A stretch of 34,723 bases of DNA from Streptococcaceae bacterium (GTDB lineage: Bacteria; Bacillota; Bacilli; Lactobacillales; Streptococcaceae), in the NCBI GenBank assembly GCA_031253335.1, contig JAIRWF010000017.1, positions 1 to 34,723 of the forward strand, read 5' to 3'. Shown in pieces: positions 31,426-34,723 of the stretch. Under the pieces are notes generated by a model. It was not told the DNA's origin. It searched no databases and saw only the letters and a program-made list of their open reading frames with translations. The position numbers and the translations under genes are program-made. Each line of letters begins with the position of its first letter. The first letter of the stretch is position 1.

Positions 31426-34134
31426 ATGGCCACTACCAAAACGACTGCGAAACCCGCAGCAAAAAAACCATTAACCGACGCCCAAAAAGCGAAGGCTTAC
31501 GAAGAAGCTGTCAAATACACGGACAGCCTCGTCCAAAAAGCACAGAAAGCTGTTGAGCAATTTGCCGGCTACACGCAAGAGCAAGTAGATAAGATTGTCG
31601 CAGCCATGGCTTTGGCGGGCGGCGAGCACTCACTCGAGCTTGCCCATGCCGCAGTTGATGAGACAGGACGTGGGATCGTCGAAGACAAGGACACGAAAAA
31701 CCGCTTCGCATCAGAGTCCGTCTATCATGCGATTCAACACGACAAGACTGTCGGCGTCATCCGCGAAAATAAAGTCGCAGGATCCGTTGAAATCGCAAGT
31801 CCTTTGGGTGTCCTCGCAGGTATTGTCCCAACGACAAACCCAACATCAACCACGATTTTCAAATCCATGTTGACTGCGAAAACCCGCAATGCGATCGTCT
31901 TTGCTTTCCACCCACAGGCACAAAAATGTTCGGCACTTGCCGCAAAATACGTCTATGAAGCAGCCGTTGAAGCAGGCGCACCAAAAGACTTTATCCAATG
32001 GGTCGAAGTTCCATCGCTGGATAACACGACAGCTCTCATCAAGAACCATGGGATCGCGACTATCCTTGCAACGGGTGGGCCTGCCATGGTCAACGCCGCC
32101 CTCTCTTCTGGGAATCCGTCACTTGGCGTTGGTGCCGGAAATGGTGCCGTCTTCATTGACGAGACAGCAGACGTTGATCGTGCCGTCGAAGACCTCCTCT
32201 TATCGAAACGCTTTGATAACGGCATGATTTGTGCGACTGAAAACTCAGCTGTTGTCTCTGACAAAGTTTACAAGGAAGTCTTGACCAAGCTCCAAGAGCA
32301 AGGTGCATACCTCGTGCCAAAGGCTGATTACAAGAAAATTGAAAACTTCGTCTTCGTTGCGCGTCCAGACGGCTATGGGGTCACAGGTCCTGTTGCAGGT
32401 CGCTCTGGCCGTTGGATTGCCGAGCAAGCAGGCGTCAAAGTCCCTGAAGGCAAAGACGTCCTCCTCTTTGAACTCGACAAAAAGAACATCGGCGAAGCCC
32501 TGTCCTCTGAAAAACTCAGCCCGCTCCTATCTATCTACAAGTCAAAATCCCGCGAAGAAGGCACAGAGATTGTCCGCAGCCTCCTGCATTACCAAGGCGC
32601 AGGCCACAACGCTGCCCTTCAGATTGGTGCCATGGACGATCCATTCGTCAAAGAATACGGCGAACTCGTCGAAGCTTCACGTGTCCTGATTAACCAACCA
32701 GACTCTATCGGTGGTGTCGGCGACATCTATACAGATGCAATGCGTCCATCATTGACGCTCGGAACAGGCTCATGGGGGAAGAATAGCTTATCACATAACT
32801 TAAGCACTTACGATCTATTGAATGTTAAAACAGTGGCAAAGCGTCGTAATCGCCCACAATGGGTTCGCTTGCCAAAAGAAATCTACTACGAAAAGAACTC
32901 AATTTCCTACTTGCAGGAATTACCACACGTCCACCGCGCCTTCCTCGTCGCTGACCCAGGCATGGTCAAATTCGGCTTTGTGGATAAAGTCTTGGAACAA
33001 ATCGCTCTGCGTCCAGAGCCTGTCCAGACGCACATCTACAGCAACGTCCAACCTGACCCACTCCTTTCTCAAGCCACAGACATCGCACGTCAAATGCGTG
33101 ACTTCGAGCCAGATACTGTCCTCATGATCGGTGGTGGATCTGCCCTCGACGCAGGGAAAATCGGTCGCCTCATCTATGAATACAGCTCGCGTGGCGAAGT
33201 TGATTTAGACTCCGATGCAGCTGTCAAGCACCTCTTTGAAGAATTCGCTCAGAAATTCGTCGATATCCGCAAACGTATCGTGAAATTCTACCATCCCCAT
33301 AAAACGCAGATGGTCGCTATCCCTACGACATCTGGTACAGGTTCTGAGGTCACACCATTTGCCGTTATCACGGACGATGAGACCCACGTGAAGTACCCAC
33401 TGGCTGACTATCAGTTGACCCCACAGGTGGCAATCGTTGACCCTGAGTTCGTCATGACCGTGCCAAAACGCACTGTCTCTTGGTCTGGGATTGACGCTCT
33501 CTCACACGCCATCGAGTCTTATGTTTCAGTCATGGCAAGTGATTACACGAAACCTATCTCACTTCAAGCAATCAAGCTCATCTTTGAAAACTTGACGAAC
33601 TCTTACAACTACGACCCAGCTCATCCGACCAAAGAAGGCCAAAAAGCGCGTGAAAACATGCACAACGCAGCCTGCCTTGCAGGTATGGCGTTCGCCAATG
33701 CCTTCTTGGGAATTAACCACTCACTCGCCCACAAGACGGGTGGTCAATTCGGTTTACCGCACGGCTTAGCGATTGCCATCGCCATGCCACACGTCATCAA
33801 GTTTAACGCCGTCTCAGGCAATGTGAAACGCACGCCATATCCACGCTATGAAGTCTATCGTGCTAAAGAAGACTATGCTGAAATCGCAAAATTCATGGGC
33901 TTTGCAGGCAAGAACGACGATGAGCTCGTTGCCAGCCTCTTGAAAGAAATCAAGAAATTGACAGACTCGATCGACATCGACATCACCTTGACTGGTAACG
34001 GCGTCAAGAAAAAAGAACTCATGGACAACCTGGATCGTCTCGCAGACCTCGTCTATGACGACCAATGCACCCCAGCCAACCCACGTCAACCAAAGATTGA
34101 AGAATTGAAACAACTCTTGATTGACCAACTTTAA
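31426..34134 (+). CDS. adhE: bifunctional acetaldehyde-CoA/alcohol dehydrogenase
   Basis: A protein of 902 residues. The N-terminal CoA-acylating aldehyde dehydrogenase domain (about 30-460) has Cys269 in GMICATENS as nucleophile; the C-terminal iron-dependent alcohol dehydrogenase domain (about 490-902) shows GGGSALDAGK, and the histidines in GIDALSHAIESY and NHSLAHKTGG as metal ligands. It reduces acetyl-CoA to ethanol and regenerates two NAD+. The N-terminal tail MATTKTTAKPAAKK resembles that of lactococcal AdhE. Ribosome binding site AAAGG. Twin Rex operators indicate control by the redox state. C-ending codons suggest high expression. Confidence 0.98.
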   Translation: MATTKTTAKPAAKKPLTDAQKAKAYEEAVKYTDSLVQKAQKAVEQFAGYTQEQVDKIVAAMALAGGEHSLELAHAAVDETGRGIVEDKDTKNRFASESVYHAIQHDKTVGVIRENKVAGSVEIASPLGVLAGIVPTTNPTSTTIFKSMLTAKTRNAIVFAFHPQAQKCSALAAKYVYEAAVEAGAPKDFIQWVEVPSLDNTTALIKNHGIATILATGGPAMVNAALSSGNPSLGVGAGNGAVFIDETADVDRAVEDLLLSKRFDNGMICATENSAVVSDKVYKEVLTKLQEQGAYLVPKADYKKIENFVFVARPDGYGVTGPVAGRSGRWIAEQAGVKVPEGKDVLLFELDKKNIGEALSSEKLSPLLSIYKSKSREEGTEIVRSLLHYQGAGHNAALQIGAMDDPFVKEYGELVEASRVLINQPDSIGGVGDIYTDAMRPSLTLGTGSWGKNSLSHNLSTYDLLNVKTVAKRRNRPQWVRLPKEIYYEKNSISYLQELPHVHRAFLVADPGMVKFGFVDKVLEQIALRPEPVQTHIYSNVQPDPLLSQATDIARQMRDFEPDTVLMIGGGSALDAGKIGRLIYEYSSRGEVDLDSDAAVKHLFEEFAQKFVDIRKRIVKFYHPHKTQMVAIPTTSGTGSEVTPFAVITDDETHVKYPLADYQLTPQVAIVDPEFVMTVPKRTVSWSGIDALSHAIESYVSVMASDYTKPISLQAIKLIFENLTNSYNYDPAHPTKEGQKARENMHNAACLAGMAFANAFLGINHSLAHKTGGQFGLPHGLAIAIAMPHVIKFNAVSGNVKRTPYPRYEVYRAKEDYAEIAKFMGFAGKNDDELVASLLKEIKKLTDSIDIDITLTGNGVKKKELMDNLDRLADLVYDDQCTPANPRQPKIEELKQLLIDQL

Positions 34135-34176
34135 GAAATGCCTTAAAGAAAGTACCTCGTTGGAGGTGCTCAGACT

Positions 34177-34226
34177 GAAGATAAACCCTATTTTGGACTC
34201 AAAATAGGGTTTATCTTCGCTTTTTT
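34177..34226 (+). terminator. strong intrinsic terminator of adhE
   Basis: A perfect 19-bp stem: GAAGATAAACCCTATTTTG (34177-34195), loop GACT, and its complement (34200-34218), followed by GCTTTTTT. A smaller hairpin (ACCTC/GAGGT) lies just before it, at about 34151-34170. Confidence 0.95.
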
Positions 34227-34277
34227 GAAATTTAGGAATGGCTAGCTGTGGGCTTTTTAGAATCAGTTCTTATTATT

Positions 34278-34564
34278 TTAGGGTGCCCGGGCAAAGAAAG
34301 CATCCACAATCTGCCCCTCGTGCGCAATCAAGCCTTGGCTTTCCAGAAATTCTCCAAAATATTTGAAGAGTTCATTTCCTTTTGCGACTCACTCAGGCGT
34401 TCCCGATAAAGCCAAATCGTCTTGGCGTCTGGGACTGTGCCATTTTCAAGTCCTAAAAAGCGTTGAAAGGACAGCCGGTCAAGCATTTGGTATTCCATTG
34501 CGTCTTCAGAGAGTTTGTTGTAACGCTGGAGGATCAAAATCTTGAACATCAAGACATAGTCCAT
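34278..34564 (-). pseudogene. frameshifted remnant of an IS5-family transposase
   Basis: On the minus strand DYVLMFKILILQRYNKLSED, EYQMLDRLSFQRFLGL and VPDAKTIWLYRERL are the classic N-terminal DDE region of IS5-type transposases. After SESQ the frame shifts; the other frame continues with GNELFKYFGEFLESQGLI, AHEGQIVDAFFARAP and then a stop. The first ~30 residues and the entire catalytic part after DAFFARAP are missing. No inverted repeats remain visible. It is a relic between adhE and the next gene. Confidence 0.88.
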
Positions 34565-34620
34565 TAGTAAAAAATAGGCACGATCAGCGCTGATAGAAAT
34601 TTGGCGAAAAGTTTTTACAA

Positions 34621-34648
34621 AAAAATTGACGCGGTTACGTCAATTTTT
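34621..34648. terminator. terminator of the edge gene
   Basis: AAAAATTGACG (34621-34631), loop CGGTTA, CGTCAATTTTT (34638-34648). On the minus strand the T run follows the stop codon (34642-34640) of the gene entering from the right. Confidence 0.8.
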
Positions 34649-34723
34649 ATTTTCGTCAAATTTGACAACAAAGCTGCTGCCGCCTGCGGGATTGTCGCGG
34701 ACGAAGACGATTGCTTTAATTTT
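34640..34723 (-). CDS. C-terminal end of an unidentified protein (partial)
   Basis: Open to the right edge of the window, the minus strand reads KIKAIVFVRDNPAGGSSFVV and then KFDENKN plus stop, followed at once by a terminator. Only 27 residues are seen, too few to name the protein. The repeated palindrome (CGTCAAATTTGACA, 34654-34667) is used here as VKFD codons, just as in asp1 and asp2. Confidence 0.55.
   Translation of the reverse strand, partial: KIKAIVFVRDNPAGGSSFVVKFDENKN

Overview
The window looks like chromosome of a Lactobacillales bacterium of the Streptococcaceae, closest in feel to Lactococcus. Pointers are an AdhE with the Lys/Ala-rich N-terminal tail typical of lactococcal AdhE, Rex-type operators before adhE, an L27 with a Prp-cleavable N-terminal extension, a type-B L31, the ppaC + DUF1803-like pair, neighbouring ddl and murF, and a Phe T-box before pheS. 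By eye the core genes have moderate GC, while several accessory genes are clearly AT-richer. The species cannot be named from the sequence.

Layout. 1-1660: L21 leader and the ribosomal operon rplU-prp-rpmA, then rpmE2. 1748-3290 (minus): a RelB/RelE-type toxin-antitoxin pair overlapping dusB in one operon. 3350-5915: a small HTH gene and an AAA/DUF4143 ATPase, each ending in a copy of the hslO 3' end, then hslO itself. 6004-12412: an accessory-Sec glycosylation cluster in the order asp2-asp1-gtfA-gtfB-asp3, with no secA2, secY2 or serine-rich adhesin between its core-gene borders. 12393-18320: T-box, pheS and pheT, split by an AT-rich insert made of a PemK/MazF-like gene, a minus-strand small-RNA candidate and a GmrSD-type (DUF262/DUF1524) gene. 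18398-25373: a 67-aa unknown protein, pflA, ppaC, a DUF1803-like gene, an LTA-synthase-like sulfatase, rsmA, a GNAT and an AI-2E-family permease. 25453-31206: a CNNM/CorC-type protein, an MFS efflux pump, a 340-bp highly structured gap, ddl, a 15-residue-repeat protein and murF. 31327-34723: Rex-controlled adhE, an IS5-like transposase remnant and the end of an unidentified minus-strand gene.

Most unusual signals. (1) At least eight genes have a -10 TATAAT/TATGAT whose 3' end lies only 6-7 nt before the start codon, so their mRNAs should be leaderless. (2) A palindrome, TGTCAAATTTGACA, occurs perfectly six times and near-perfectly at least seven more times, inside and between genes, with a tandem array before gtfA; at murF it serves as a terminator. 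(3) The PemK-like gene has no protein antitoxin but has a convergent small RNA with a consensus promoter and a terminator, next to a restriction-type gene inside pheST. (4) The accessory-Sec modification genes stand without their translocase.
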